Numbered from the stretch's first letter, positions 15,164 to 22,868 are shown. The stretch: 32,722 nucleotides of DNA from Burkholderiaceae bacterium (GCA_030158305.1 JAOATE010000066.1:1-32722), one strand, 5' to 3'. The notes: generated by a model from the letters alone, not told the origin. A program made the numbers and translations.

Positions 15164-15711
15164 GCACTACAAAACAAGCTGAGACTGTCAACGTTTATCT
15201 ACGTCCTATCGATGCAACAGGTCTCGCAGCATTCGCAGAAAAAGGCCGCGGAAATCCTACGGCGAAAGGCACGAATAAGGTTCATACCGTTCTAGAGGGA
15301 CAATACAGATCCCTCAATTATGTGGGTGATCATGCTCCCGTGATTGTGGACGAGCCGCTGCATTTGTTTGGTCAAAATACCGCTCCTGCACCTGGCGAAA
15401 TTGTGTTGTCGGGATTAGGTGGTTGTTTGGCTGTTGGCATTCAAGCAGTCGCCACGTGGAAACAAGTCAAGCTCACCAAGCTTGAGATTTTTCTCGAAGG
15501 TGATATCGGCAACTCGGCAGCCTGGGGGGCCGGTGGTGCGTTGGATAAGCAGCCAACCCAAATGGGATTTCAGGCTGTTCGCGTCAAGGTCAATCTAGAA
15601 GGCGATGCCTCGCAAGAAGTATTAGACGAAATTGTGAAGCATGCGAATTTTTATTCGCCTGTTGCAAATAGTATTCGCAATCCCATTCCATTTGAAATCA
15701 GTTCTGTTTAA
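15160..15711 (+). CDS. OsmC-family protein with a single cysteine
   Basis: A 183-residue OsmC/Ohr-fold protein. The peroxidatic cysteine is Cys89 in LSGLGGCLAVGIQA, which opens the long central helix. In canonical OsmC and Ohr a second, resolving cysteine sits in a CPVSN-like motif; here the aligned segment is NFYSPVANSIRNPIP with Ser166, and there is no other cysteine in the chain. It may therefore need an external thiol or electron donor, or may not be a peroxidase at all. A GGAG ribosome binding site 8 bases before ATG selects this start over the in-frame ATG codons at 15139 and 15148, and gives an ATGA overlap with the permease. Its place between an importer and two redox enzymes suggests it acts on the imported compound or a reactive product of it. 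Confidence 0.87.
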   Translation: MSTTKQAETVNVYLRPIDATGLAAFAEKGRGNPTAKGTNKVHTVLEGQYRSLNYVGDHAPVIVDEPLHLFGQNTAPAPGEIVLSGLGGCLAVGIQAVATWKQVKLTKLEIFLEGDIGNSAAWGAGGALDKQPTQMGFQAVRVKVNLEGDASQEVLDEIVKHANFYSPVANSIRNPIPFEISSV

Positions 15712-15726
15712 GTCAGAGAGTCCGGC

Positions 15727-16845
15727 ATGAAACAGTTTGAGGCAGGTAAAGAGTCACTGTTAGCTATTGTGCGTTCAATTGCACAGGGTGAGCTGTCTCT
15801 GTCTGTTCAGGAGATCGATCAGCAAGGACTTTACCCAGAGGGCGTGTTGCGTCAGCTGGCCGCGGCGGGTGGCATGAGCGCACATCTGCGCGCCCCGCAC
15901 GGCTTCAATGATTTTGGCTTGTCTATTCAATCGATTGCCGAAGTCGCGCGCGTGTGTGGTTCAACAGGTTTTATGATGTGGTGTCAGGCTGTTTGCGGAC
16001 TTTATTTGCAAGAGGCCTCGTCGGGTGCGCTGCATGGCACTCCCCTTATGCTTCATGCAACGGGCGACCGACTGGGTGGCACTGCATTGTCTAATCCGAT
16101 GAAGACATATGCCAAGATTGAGTCCTTCATGCTCAAGGCGGTGCCCGTAGAGGGAGGCTATCGAGTGACAGGGAGCTTGCCCTGGGTCAGCAATCTTGGC
16201 CCGGATCATTATTGTGGTGCGATTGCCTCGATTGCACACGATAGCGGAACGCGCGAATTAATGTTTTTGCTCCGCTGTGATGCACAAGGTGTCACGCTAA
16301 AAGAGTGTCCAAGTTTTTCAGGTATGGAGGGTACAGCTACCTACGCTTTGCATCTGAAAGATTGCTTTGTACCCGCTGAAGAGGTGATTGCTGAGCCCGC
16401 TCGACCCTTAATCAAAAAAATCAGAGCGGCTTTTGTGATGTTGCAATGTGGCATGGCGGCAGGTGTCATACAAGGTGCTATTGATTCGATGTGGGTAGTT
16501 GAAGATCAACTGGGTCATGTCAATCGCTATCTTGAAGATAGACCTGATGCGTTGCAAGAGGAGCTTGATGTATGGTTAGCTCGGGTCTTCAAGCTCGCCA
16601 AAACACCTTTTGATGATACTGATGCATTTTTTATTCAAGTGCTCGATGCACGCGCCCATGGTGCCGAGCTCAGTTTAAGGGCGGCTCAATCTGCGTTGTT
16701 GCATCAAGGTGCACGAGGCTATCTGATGAGTTCTGAAGTACAGCGTCGCGTACGTGAGTCGCATTTTGTTGCGATTGTGACACCTGCGATTAAGCATTTG
16801 CGCAGTGAGATGGCTCGACTTAGCCAGGAAACGTTGCCAGCATGA
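15727..16845 (+). CDS. Acyl-CoA-dehydrogenase-fold flavoprotein
   Basis: A 372-residue protein with the ACAD fold: an N-terminal helical domain, a middle beta-domain including VPVEGGYRVTGSLPWVSN (139-156) and the FSGMEGTATYALHLKDCFVP segment (197-216), and a C-terminal four-helix domain. These are flavin-contact regions of the superfamily. The usual ALTEP..GSD substrate motif is altered to GGTALSNPMKTYAK, and no clear catalytic base for CoA thioester oxidation is visible. ACAD-fold enzymes such as DszC and SfnC are reduced-flavin monooxygenases in sulfur-compound breakdown, and the setting next to an SsuABC-like importer makes that class plausible here; an ordinary dehydrogenase cannot be excluded. 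The gene starts 15 bases after the OsmC stop and overlaps the rubredoxin fusion by 4 bases (ATGA). Confidence 0.87.
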   Translation: MKQFEAGKESLLAIVRSIAQGELSLSVQEIDQQGLYPEGVLRQLAAAGGMSAHLRAPHGFNDFGLSIQSIAEVARVCGSTGFMMWCQAVCGLYLQEASSGALHGTPLMLHATGDRLGGTALSNPMKTYAKIESFMLKAVPVEGGYRVTGSLPWVSNLGPDHYCGAIASIAHDSGTRELMFLLRCDAQGVTLKECPSFSGMEGTATYALHLKDCFVPAEEVIAEPARPLIKKIRAAFVMLQCGMAAGVIQGAIDSMWVVEDQLGHVNRYLEDRPDALQEELDVWLARVFKLAKTPFDDTDAFFIQVLDARAHGAELSLRAAQSALLHQGARGYLMSSEVQRRVRESHFVAIVTPAIKHLRSEMARLSQETLPA

Positions 16846-18104
16846 GTGCGCTAGAAGCATGGAGGGAGTATCTCTGTAAGGCGTGTGGCTATATCTACAA
16901 TGAGCGTGATGGCGATGTGGATAGTGGATTGCAGCCAGGCACGCGTTTTGAGGATATCCCTGAGGACTGGTATTGCCCGATATGTGGTGTGACCAAAGCA
17001 GATTTTGTCTTGGTCGAAGAGGTGCGTGTGAGCGGCGTGAAGGCTCGGTCACATTATGCTAACAGCCTTCCTCGCGATGGCAGCTCATTACGTCGCTCAA
17101 GCAAGAGAAAATACGATGTAGTGATTGTTGGAGGTGGGACTGCGGCCTGGAAAACAGCGGAAGCCTTACGCGCGTTATCTCAGGAAATTTCCATTGCAAT
17201 GGTCTCGCAATGTGACGCCGATCGCTACGACAAGCCTCTTTTATCCGTTGCGATGGCACGAAACCTGTCCTTATCTGGACTCGTAAAAGAAACGGGCGCT
17301 GCAGCGGCGCTCAGGCTTGAGGTCGTTCTTTTATCGAAGACGACGGCGATTAGTATCAATGCCTCTCATCAGGTGCTTCGCACAACAATCGGCAGTATTC
17401 ACTACCAACACTTGGTGATTGCTCAAGGCGCTCAGTCTGTTTTGCCGGCGCATTTGCCGGCGGAGTATTGTTGGCGCATCAATCATCTAAGTCAATATGC
17501 ACGATTGCGTGACGCACTTGGCGCATCATCGCGTCGAGTGCTGGTGATTGGTGCTGGTCTTGTTGGCTCTGAGTTGTCTAACGATCTGGCATTGGGTGGG
17601 CACAGCGTCTCACTCGTAGATATTGCTCCGCGGCCGCTCGCGCGATTATTCGCCGAGTCAGAGCAAACAGACGCTTTATTGAAAGCGTGGGAACATCTGG
17701 CGATTAAGTTTTTTGGCAATACAGAAGTGTTAGAGGTGAAGCGATCTGCTACGCATGGTTATGAAGTGCGATTAAGCGATGATCAATATATAACAGTCGA
17801 TGAGATTGTTGTGGCAACGGGTCTAAAAACATGTGACCGTCTCGCAAACAGCGCAGGCCTGACTTGGAAAAATGGCATTGTTGTGGATCCAATCGCTCTG
17901 GTCGCCAGCGAAGCGGGTATCTATGCTTTGGGTGACTGTATTTCGATTGCTGGAGAAACGAGTCGTTTTATCGAGCCGATTGGTCGCCAGGCAAAAACTA
18001 TCGCCAGTCAGATCACGGGCGAAGCGCTCATTCCCTACAAGAATCAGCGCGTCCCTATTCGGATTAAGACTACGTCAATGCCAATGACGGTTCATTCATG
18101 CTAG
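16842..18104 (+). CDS. Rubredoxin-FAD/NAD(P)H rubredoxin reductase fusion
   Basis: A 420-residue electron-transfer protein made of two parts. Residues 8-57 are a complete rubredoxin with iron ligands Cys12, Cys15, Cys45 and Cys48 and the typical PGTRFEDIPEDWYCPIC stretch. After a basic linker, residues 90-420 form a pyridine-nucleotide disulfide-type reductase: FAD-binding VVIVGGGTAAWK, NAD(P)H-binding VLVIGAGLVGSE (233-244) and the second FAD motif YALGDC (361-366). It should pass electrons from NAD(P)H via FAD to the iron centre within one chain, like rubredoxin and rubredoxin reductase of alkane-oxidising bacteria but fused. No alkane hydroxylase is present; the natural acceptors are the adjacent ACAD-like flavoprotein or the one-cysteine OsmC protein. 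Last gene of the six-gene block. Confidence 0.93.
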   Translation: MSALEAWREYLCKACGYIYNERDGDVDSGLQPGTRFEDIPEDWYCPICGVTKADFVLVEEVRVSGVKARSHYANSLPRDGSSLRRSSKRKYDVVIVGGGTAAWKTAEALRALSQEISIAMVSQCDADRYDKPLLSVAMARNLSLSGLVKETGAAAALRLEVVLLSKTTAISINASHQVLRTTIGSIHYQHLVIAQGAQSVLPAHLPAEYCWRINHLSQYARLRDALGASSRRVLVIGAGLVGSELSNDLALGGHSVSLVDIAPRPLARLFAESEQTDALLKAWEHLAIKFFGNTEVLEVKRSATHGYEVRLSDDQYITVDEIVVATGLKTCDRLANSAGLTWKNGIVVDPIALVASEAGIYALGDCISIAGETSRFIEPIGRQAKTIASQITGEALIPYKNQRVPIRIKTTSMPMTVHSC

Positions 18105-18122
18105 ACCGAGTCTTCATTCATT

Positions 18123-18935
18123 TCAACCATAGATTTTATTTGCAAAAGTCACGATGGCTTTGCTCATTGCAAGTGGCTGTTCTGGTGCCATCGAGTGTCC
18201 GGCGTTTTTGATCACCTGCACCGTGACGCGATCGCCGAGATAGGGCTTCATGACGTTTGGAACAACAACTGCATCAAACTCGGCTTGCAAATCCAGGATG
18301 GGAACGACTTCGCCAGCAGAGAAATATTCGTCGATGTTGGTGAACATACGGGCATGGCTCTGTGCATGATGGGCCTCTTGATACCAACCGTCTAGCCAGA
18401 CGCTTGGATCGCTGCCAGGAGCGAAAAAAGCTTTTCTGAGATTTTCAAGTCTGACTTCTTTGGTGAGCTCGGGGTTACCGGCACCATCAATTTCCGCTCT
18501 CAGACGACTATAAGGTTTTTCTGTTGAGCCTGGTGGAAGCTTGCCCGCTGAGGCGGCTGCCATCACTACGCCACATACTAAATCTGGACGGTCTGCGGCA
18601 AGCATGCGCGCTGGCTGACTCCCCCAGGCATGTCCAACGACCACAATCGGTCCTGTTTTTTCTTGGTCTAAAACCGCTGCGACGTCTGCCGCAAAATCGT
18701 GCAGGTCCAGATCCTTCATGGGACCAGAGCTTCCTAAAATACCTCTGGGTTCTGGACGGATCACTCGAAAACCGTCTTTGACCAAAAGCTCCGCCACTGC
18801 ATCGTAATCTCTACCGGAACGGGCAAGAGAAGGAAGCATGACGATGATACGACCGGTACCTTGATCGCTGTATTCAATCGTGATTGGCTGGTTATTTTTA
18901 GATTGATACGTGACGGACCGAGTCGAATATGTCAT
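18123..18935 (-). CDS. Alpha/beta-hydrolase-fold protein with Ala at the nucleophile position
   Basis: A 270-residue soluble protein with the full alpha/beta-hydrolase layout: oxyanion-side loop IVMLPSLARSG, nucleophile elbow IVVVGHAWGSQPAR, acid in AEFDAVVVP and the terminal His in IKNAGHSMAPEQP. The elbow reads G-H-A-W-G, so Ala103 occupies the position normally held by the Ser, Cys or Asp nucleophile, while the other two members of the triad are retained. I recall GHAFGN-type relatives in other proteobacteria, so this may be a family with a different chemistry (lyase or cofactor-free reaction) and not an inactivated esterase. It follows the LysR gene on the same strand with a 124-base gap containing a perfect palindrome, and is convergent with the six-gene redox block, ending 18 bases from it. 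Confidence 0.87.
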   Translation of the reverse strand: MTYSTRSVTYQSKNNQPITIEYSDQGTGRIIVMLPSLARSGRDYDAVAELLVKDGFRVIRPEPRGILGSSGPMKDLDLHDFAADVAAVLDQEKTGPIVVVGHAWGSQPARMLAADRPDLVCGVVMAAASAGKLPPGSTEKPYSRLRAEIDGAGNPELTKEVRLENLRKAFFAPGSDPSVWLDGWYQEAHHAQSHARMFTNIDEYFSAGEVVPILDLQAEFDAVVVPNVMKPYLGDRVTVQVIKNAGHSMAPEQPLAMSKAIVTFANKIYG

Positions 18936-19010
18936 GTTTGCATCTGCTATTAGGAGTGTTTAAAGGGCTTAGTTTCAGTGTTTTCTGAAGCTCTGTGAAG
19001 GACTGCCCAT

Positions 19011-19025
19011 CTATAACAGTTATAG
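19011..19025. promoter_or_regulatory. Perfect 15-bp odd palindrome upstream of the hydrolase gene
   Basis: CTATAAC-A-GTTATAG is perfectly symmetric about one central base, 75 bases upstream of the hydrolase start, in the only gap between that gene and the LysR gene. A partial copy (CTATAGTTG) begins at 19033. The arrangement resembles a dimer-binding operator. The LysR protein encoded just upstream is the natural candidate to bind it. Confidence 0.4.
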
Positions 19026-19059
19026 GCGAGTTCTATAGTTGTCTGAAGGTAGAGAATTT

Positions 19060-19941
19060 TTAAGCCCTAAAGTCGAGTTCTCTTAAAAGTTTTGCCGTTT
19101 CCTGGTGCAGCCTGTTGGTGGGGCGAGATTTGGGTGTTGCGAGCACTAAAAGGTTGCGCATGACTGGTGGACCGATCTGTGCAAACCTAAGGTTAGACGT
19201 GTGTTTATGTTTGAGGGCACTTTCAGGCAAAATTGAACAACCTATGCCGCTCTCTACGAGTTTAAGTGCGGTATAGACGGCACCCACTTCGGCAATGATA
19301 TTGAGGCAAATATTTTGAGGCAGTAATACGGCGTCCACGAGATTGCGGATTGGATTGGATTGGCCGGGCAAAATCATTGGAAAATTTGCGAGCTCAGCCA
19401 AGCTGATTTGGCTTTTGAGTGGATAGTGATCGGGTGCGATCAAAATTAGCTTTTCTCGCATCAGTTTTTCGTATGAGAGCAATGGAGTGGGCGGTGGGTC
19501 AAAAAGTACTGCGAGATCAATGCGGCCATTGATGAGTCCATCTCTGAGAGAAACACTGAGTCCCTCAACCACAGAAATCATGGCGTGTGGCATCCGTTTT
19601 CTGAACTCTTGGACGAGAGGGACGCAGAGTCCTTCTGCGACGCGATGCGGCAAACCCACAATGACTTTTCCAGATACCGCTGTGCTCATCTCTTTTATCT
19701 GAAAGGTCGCCGTCGCCGCCGTATCAATCATGAGCTTGGCATGTGCTAGGAGGGCTTGGCCGGCCTCCGTGGGCCTAACTCCTCGGCCAGTTCTCTCAAG
19801 CAGCCTCTGTCCAAGCTCGTCCTCTAGCAAGGCAATCTTTCGGCTGATGCTTGGTTGGGCAAGATTCAAATAGATCGCGGCCTTGCTGAAGCTGCCTTTT
19901 TCGACAACAGCAATAAAGTATTCAAGCTGCTTCAGATCCAT
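19060..19941 (-). CDS. LysR family transcriptional regulator
   Basis: A 293-residue LysR regulator. The helix-turn-helix covers residues 1-60 (MDLKQLEYFIAVVEKGSF, SKAAIYLNLAQPSISRKI) followed by the wing LLERTGRGVRPTEAG; the effector domain begins at GKVIVGLPHRV. The GLPHRV/ISVVEGLSVSLRDGL pattern is the same subgroup as the LysR at 1.77 kb (Nac-like). It is divergent from the SDR-hydrolase-Bug gene set, with only 120 bases to the SDR start, and is followed by the Ala-type hydrolase, so it likely controls this catabolic cluster in response to a pathway intermediate. A 6-bp inverted repeat (CATAGC/GCTATG, 19939-19944 and 19968-19973) overlaps its start codon. Confidence 0.9.
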   Translation of the reverse strand: MDLKQLEYFIAVVEKGSFSKAAIYLNLAQPSISRKIALLEDELGQRLLERTGRGVRPTEAGQALLAHAKLMIDTAATATFQIKEMSTAVSGKVIVGLPHRVAEGLCVPLVQEFRKRMPHAMISVVEGLSVSLRDGLINGRIDLAVLFDPPPTPLLSYEKLMREKLILIAPDHYPLKSQISLAELANFPMILPGQSNPIRNLVDAVLLPQNICLNIIAEVGAVYTALKLVESGIGCSILPESALKHKHTSNLRFAQIGPPVMRNLLVLATPKSRPTNRLHQETAKLLRELDFRA

Positions 19942-20061
19942 AGCATAAAAACATATCTGGTATAGGAGCTATGTAGTTTACAGGACATCCTGATGCGCTC
20001 AAACTTGAAGGCTAATAGGTACTTTGTATCAATAAATAACGATGAGAGGACGCAGTCACAC

Positions 20062-20859
20062 ATGAAAAGATTTGATCAAAAGGTCGCGATTGTGACCGGC
20101 GCAGGCTGCGTAGGGGAAGGATGGGGAAACGGTCGTGCAATGGCTGTCAGGCTCGCAGAGGAGGGCGCACGCGTTTTTGCAGTGGACCGAGAGGAGACGA
20201 CACTTGCAGAAACAATCGCGCGTGCTGGAGAGGCGGCGAAATCGATTGAGACCTACATCTGTGATGTGACGAGTGCGCAAAGCGTTGAGGCCATGGTGGA
20301 AGCCTGTGTGAGAAAGTTTGGCACAGTCGATATTTTGATTAATAACGTCGGTGGTTCAGCTGCAGGTGGCCCAACAGAAATGACGGAGGAAAGTTGGGAC
20401 CGTCAGATGGCAATCAATCTTAAAAGCGTATTCCTGACATCAAAGTTCGTCTTACCCATCATGATGGCGAAAAAAAGCGGTGCTATTGTCAACATGGCAT
20501 CCACATCTGGAATGCGATGGACGGGAAGTGCCCAGGTCGCCTATGCTGCCTCTAAAGCAGGCGTGATTCAAATGTCAAAAGTCATGGCTGTCCAATATGC
20601 AAGCTCAGGTGTTCGAGTCAACACCGTTGTGCCAGGTCAATTGCATACGCCCATGGTCGAAGTCCGACTGGCGAAGCAACGTGCAGGCGGCGATGTCGAT
20701 TCATTGCTTGCTCAGAGATTGAAGCGTATTCCGCTTGGTTTTATGGGTGACGGACGTGATTCGGCAAGCGCGGCTTTGTTTCTTGCCAGTGACGACGCTC
20801 GTTTTATTACGGGAACTGAAATCGTTGTTGACGGCGGGATGACCGCGCGTTGCGATTAA
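20062..20859 (+). CDS. SDR-family NAD(P)-dependent oxidoreductase
   Basis: A 265-residue classical short-chain dehydrogenase/reductase. The cofactor motif TGAGCVGEGWGNG (12-24) has an insertion compared with the standard TGxxxGIG, and NNVGG (94-98) and the catalytic Ser149, Tyr161 and Lys165 (SGMRWTGS, YAASK) follow in order; the C-terminus ends in the usual TEIVVDGG. The frame is open 23 codons further upstream, but ATG (MKRFDQKVAIVTG) is preceded by GAGAGGA and matches the family start. It oxidises or reduces an alcohol/ketone or ring alcohol, substrate unknown. First gene of a divergent catabolic unit; the lactone-hydrolase-like gene starts 17 bases after its stop, so a dehydrogenase-then-hydrolase sequence (alcohol to lactone to acid) is a reasonable inference. 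Confidence 0.92.
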   Translation: MKRFDQKVAIVTGAGCVGEGWGNGRAMAVRLAEEGARVFAVDREETTLAETIARAGEAAKSIETYICDVTSAQSVEAMVEACVRKFGTVDILINNVGGSAAGGPTEMTEESWDRQMAINLKSVFLTSKFVLPIMMAKKSGAIVNMASTSGMRWTGSAQVAYAASKAGVIQMSKVMAVQYASSGVRVNTVVPGQLHTPMVEVRLAKQRAGGDVDSLLAQRLKRIPLGFMGDGRDSASAALFLASDDARFITGTEIVVDGGMTARCD

Positions 20860-20876
20860 GCGAGATCGGGAACACT

Positions 20877-21779
20877 ATGTCCTCAATAGGCACAAAAGAA
20901 GTTCAAACGCCAGTTCGAACATATCTAGAGTCTCCAAGCCAATCGACAATCAAATTACCAAAATTTGCCTGTGACAGTCATGTCCATGTATTTGGACCTA
21001 CCAGTCTTTTTGCATACTCAACAGACCGAAAAATCACACCTATCGAAGCGCCGAAAGAAAAGTTATTTGCCTTGCATCAGCAGTTAGGTATCGAACGCTG
21101 CGTGATTGTGCAATCCGTCATTCATGGTGTTGATAATAGCGTGGTTGAAGATGCAATTCTTGCCGGAAAAGGATCGTATCTTGGCGTTGCGCTGGTGCCA
21201 ACTACTGTCACAGACAAAGAGTTACTCAGACTCGCCGAAGCGGGCTTCAGAGGTGTTCGTTTTAACTTTATGCGTCATTTATCCAATGATGCATCGATCC
21301 AGAAAGTCCTTGAAATGACGCCGCGTTTAAATGCTGTCGGTATGCACTTACAGGTGCACTTTGAGAGCTCACTTATTCATGAGCTTGGACCATTGCTTGC
21401 AGAAAGCCAAGTTCCGGTGGTGATCGATCATATGGGACGCATTGATGCTAGAAAGGGTATTGGCCATGAGGATTTTCAAGCACTATTTCGCTTACTTGGA
21501 AATAAATTGTTCACTGTAAAAGTGAGCGGTATTGATCGCATTGATGCGCATGCATCTATAGGCGATCGCTATGCTGCAGGAGTTGAAATTGCGAAGTGTC
21601 TGGTGAGTCAATATCCAGAACAGTGTGTGTGGGGAACAGATTGGCCACATCCTAATCACACACACATCCCGGATGATGGATTGTTAGTAGATGCGTTAGC
21701 GCATATTGCCCTTGAACCTACGCTGATGGAGCAAGTGCTTGTTTTAAATCCGCAGAGACTCTACCGATTTGTTAGTTAA
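20877..21779 (+). CDS. Amidohydrolase-superfamily lactone hydrolase (LigI / PDC-hydrolase-like)
   Basis: A 300-residue TIM-barrel enzyme of the amidohydrolase superfamily. Landmarks are the HxH strand in CDSHVHVFGP (33-41), GFRGVRFNF, HLQVHFESS, VVIDHMGR and the terminal GTDWPHPNH carrying the catalytic Asp. This pattern is that of 2-pyrone-4,6-dicarboxylate lactonase (LigI) and sulfomuconolactone hydrolase, which open lactone rings in aromatic breakdown, often without metal. The frame opens earlier at a TTG inside the SDR gene, but the ATG after CGAGATCGGGA is preferred. It sits between the SDR and two Bug binding proteins, consistent with uptake and ring opening of an aromatic- or sugar-acid-derived lactone. 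Exact substrate not determinable. Confidence 0.88.
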   Translation: MSSIGTKEVQTPVRTYLESPSQSTIKLPKFACDSHVHVFGPTSLFAYSTDRKITPIEAPKEKLFALHQQLGIERCVIVQSVIHGVDNSVVEDAILAGKGSYLGVALVPTTVTDKELLRLAEAGFRGVRFNFMRHLSNDASIQKVLEMTPRLNAVGMHLQVHFESSLIHELGPLLAESQVPVVIDHMGRIDARKGIGHEDFQALFRLLGNKLFTVKVSGIDRIDAHASIGDRYAAGVEIAKCLVSQYPEQCVWGTDWPHPNHTHIPDDGLLVDALAHIALEPTLMEQVLVLNPQRLYRFVS

Positions 21780-21808
21780 ATTCAATTAAAAATGATTAAG
21801 AGGCATTT

Positions 21809-22780
21809 ATGAAAAAAATAATTTATGGCGCAATCTTTGCAGTCTTTAGCTCGGTGTTGGCGGGACAAGCAATCGCTCAAGCATATCCATCACGTCCCAT
21901 CAGATTAATCGTTCCGTACACACCTGGCGGATCTATTGATACTACTGCGAGAATTATGGCCGATCAATTACAAAAGCAACTCGGCCAGCCGATTGTGATT
22001 GAAAACAAGCCGGGCGCATCAGGATTAATTGGATCCCTTGAGGTCGCTAAAGCAAAATCTGATGGTTATACGCTTTTATTTAATGCTTCTGGCCAAGTGT
22101 ATTTGCCACTGGTGATGGAAGGTAAAACATACGATGCTGAAAAGGACTTTACACCGATCGCTCAGGTCGGATATGTCCCTCTCGCAGTGCTCGTGTCTGT
22201 TAATGAAAAAATCAACTCGCTCAAAGAATTGGTGGCGTTAGCGCAGGCGAATCCTAAAAAATACACTTGGGCGACTTCAGGTTTTGGTACCACCAGCCAT
22301 CTTTCTGAGGAAATCCTCACGAGAGAGCTGAAGCTCAATATGGACATCATTCCTTATAAAGGTGCGAGTCCTCAATTGACGGACGTGATGGGTGGGCACG
22401 TGACTGCCGCGATTTCACCTTTGCCAGGTGCTACGCCATTTATCGAAGGCAAGCGCTTAAAGGTGCTTGCTATTACAAGCAAAGAGCGTGTCCGCTCGAT
22501 GCCTGATGTGCCTACAGTTTCAGAAACAGTACTGCCAGGATTTGAGATTAAGTCTTGGTATGGACTGTGGGGCCCTGCAAATTTACCTCCTGAAATTGTC
22601 GCAATGCTTTCCAGAGAAGTGAACAAGGCAACGCAAGACCCCGTGGTATTGGCTAAGTTTGAAAAGCTTTCATTTCAGACTCAACCTAATACACCTGAGG
22701 AGTTTAAGAAGATCATTGCTGATGAAATCGCAGTTGTTGGTAAAGTAGCCCGCGAGGCAAATATCTTGATTAAGAGATAG
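21809..22780 (+). CDS. Bug/TctC-family substrate-binding protein
   Basis: A 323-residue periplasmic protein. Signal peptide about residues 1-23 (ending AIAQ), then AYPSRPIRLIVPYTPGGSID, the family's ligand-loop signature; ENKPGASGLIGS, SDGYTLLFNASGQ, IIPYKGASPQLTDVMGG and MPDVPTVSETVLPGF follow. GGSID puts a small-residue/Asp pair in the ligand loop. AAGAGG lies 7 bases before ATG. It follows the lactone-hydrolase gene by 29 bases and is likely in the same operon, so its ligand may be the pathway substrate. No TctA/TctB genes accompany it; such lone Bug proteins are common in Alcaligenaceae and may share distant membrane components or act in sensing. Confidence 0.93.
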   Translation: MKKIIYGAIFAVFSSVLAGQAIAQAYPSRPIRLIVPYTPGGSIDTTARIMADQLQKQLGQPIVIENKPGASGLIGSLEVAKAKSDGYTLLFNASGQVYLPLVMEGKTYDAEKDFTPIAQVGYVPLAVLVSVNEKINSLKELVALAQANPKKYTWATSGFGTTSHLSEEILTRELKLNMDIIPYKGASPQLTDVMGGHVTAAISPLPGATPFIEGKRLKVLAITSKERVRSMPDVPTVSETVLPGFEIKSWYGLWGPANLPPEIVAMLSREVNKATQDPVVLAKFEKLSFQTQPNTPEEFKKIIADEIAVVGKVAREANILIKR

Positions 22781-22803
22781 TCTGCCGTTGGAGTGTGTAA
22801 TCT

Positions 22804-22847
22804 CACCGTTCTTAATGATACATTCAAAGAGATGAATAAGAACGGTG
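22804..22847. promoter_or_regulatory. Inverted repeat, perfect 11-bp arms, between the two Bug genes
   Basis: CACCGTTCTTA (22804-22814) and TAAGAACGGTG (22837-22847) are exact reverse complements with 22 bases between. The structure fills most of the 88-base gap and ends 10 bases before the ribosome binding site of the second Bug gene. No T tract follows, so it is not an intrinsic terminator; an operator or a leader hairpin setting different expression of the two binding proteins is more likely. Confidence 0.55.
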
Positions 22848-22868
22848 CAATATGCACGGAGACAAACG

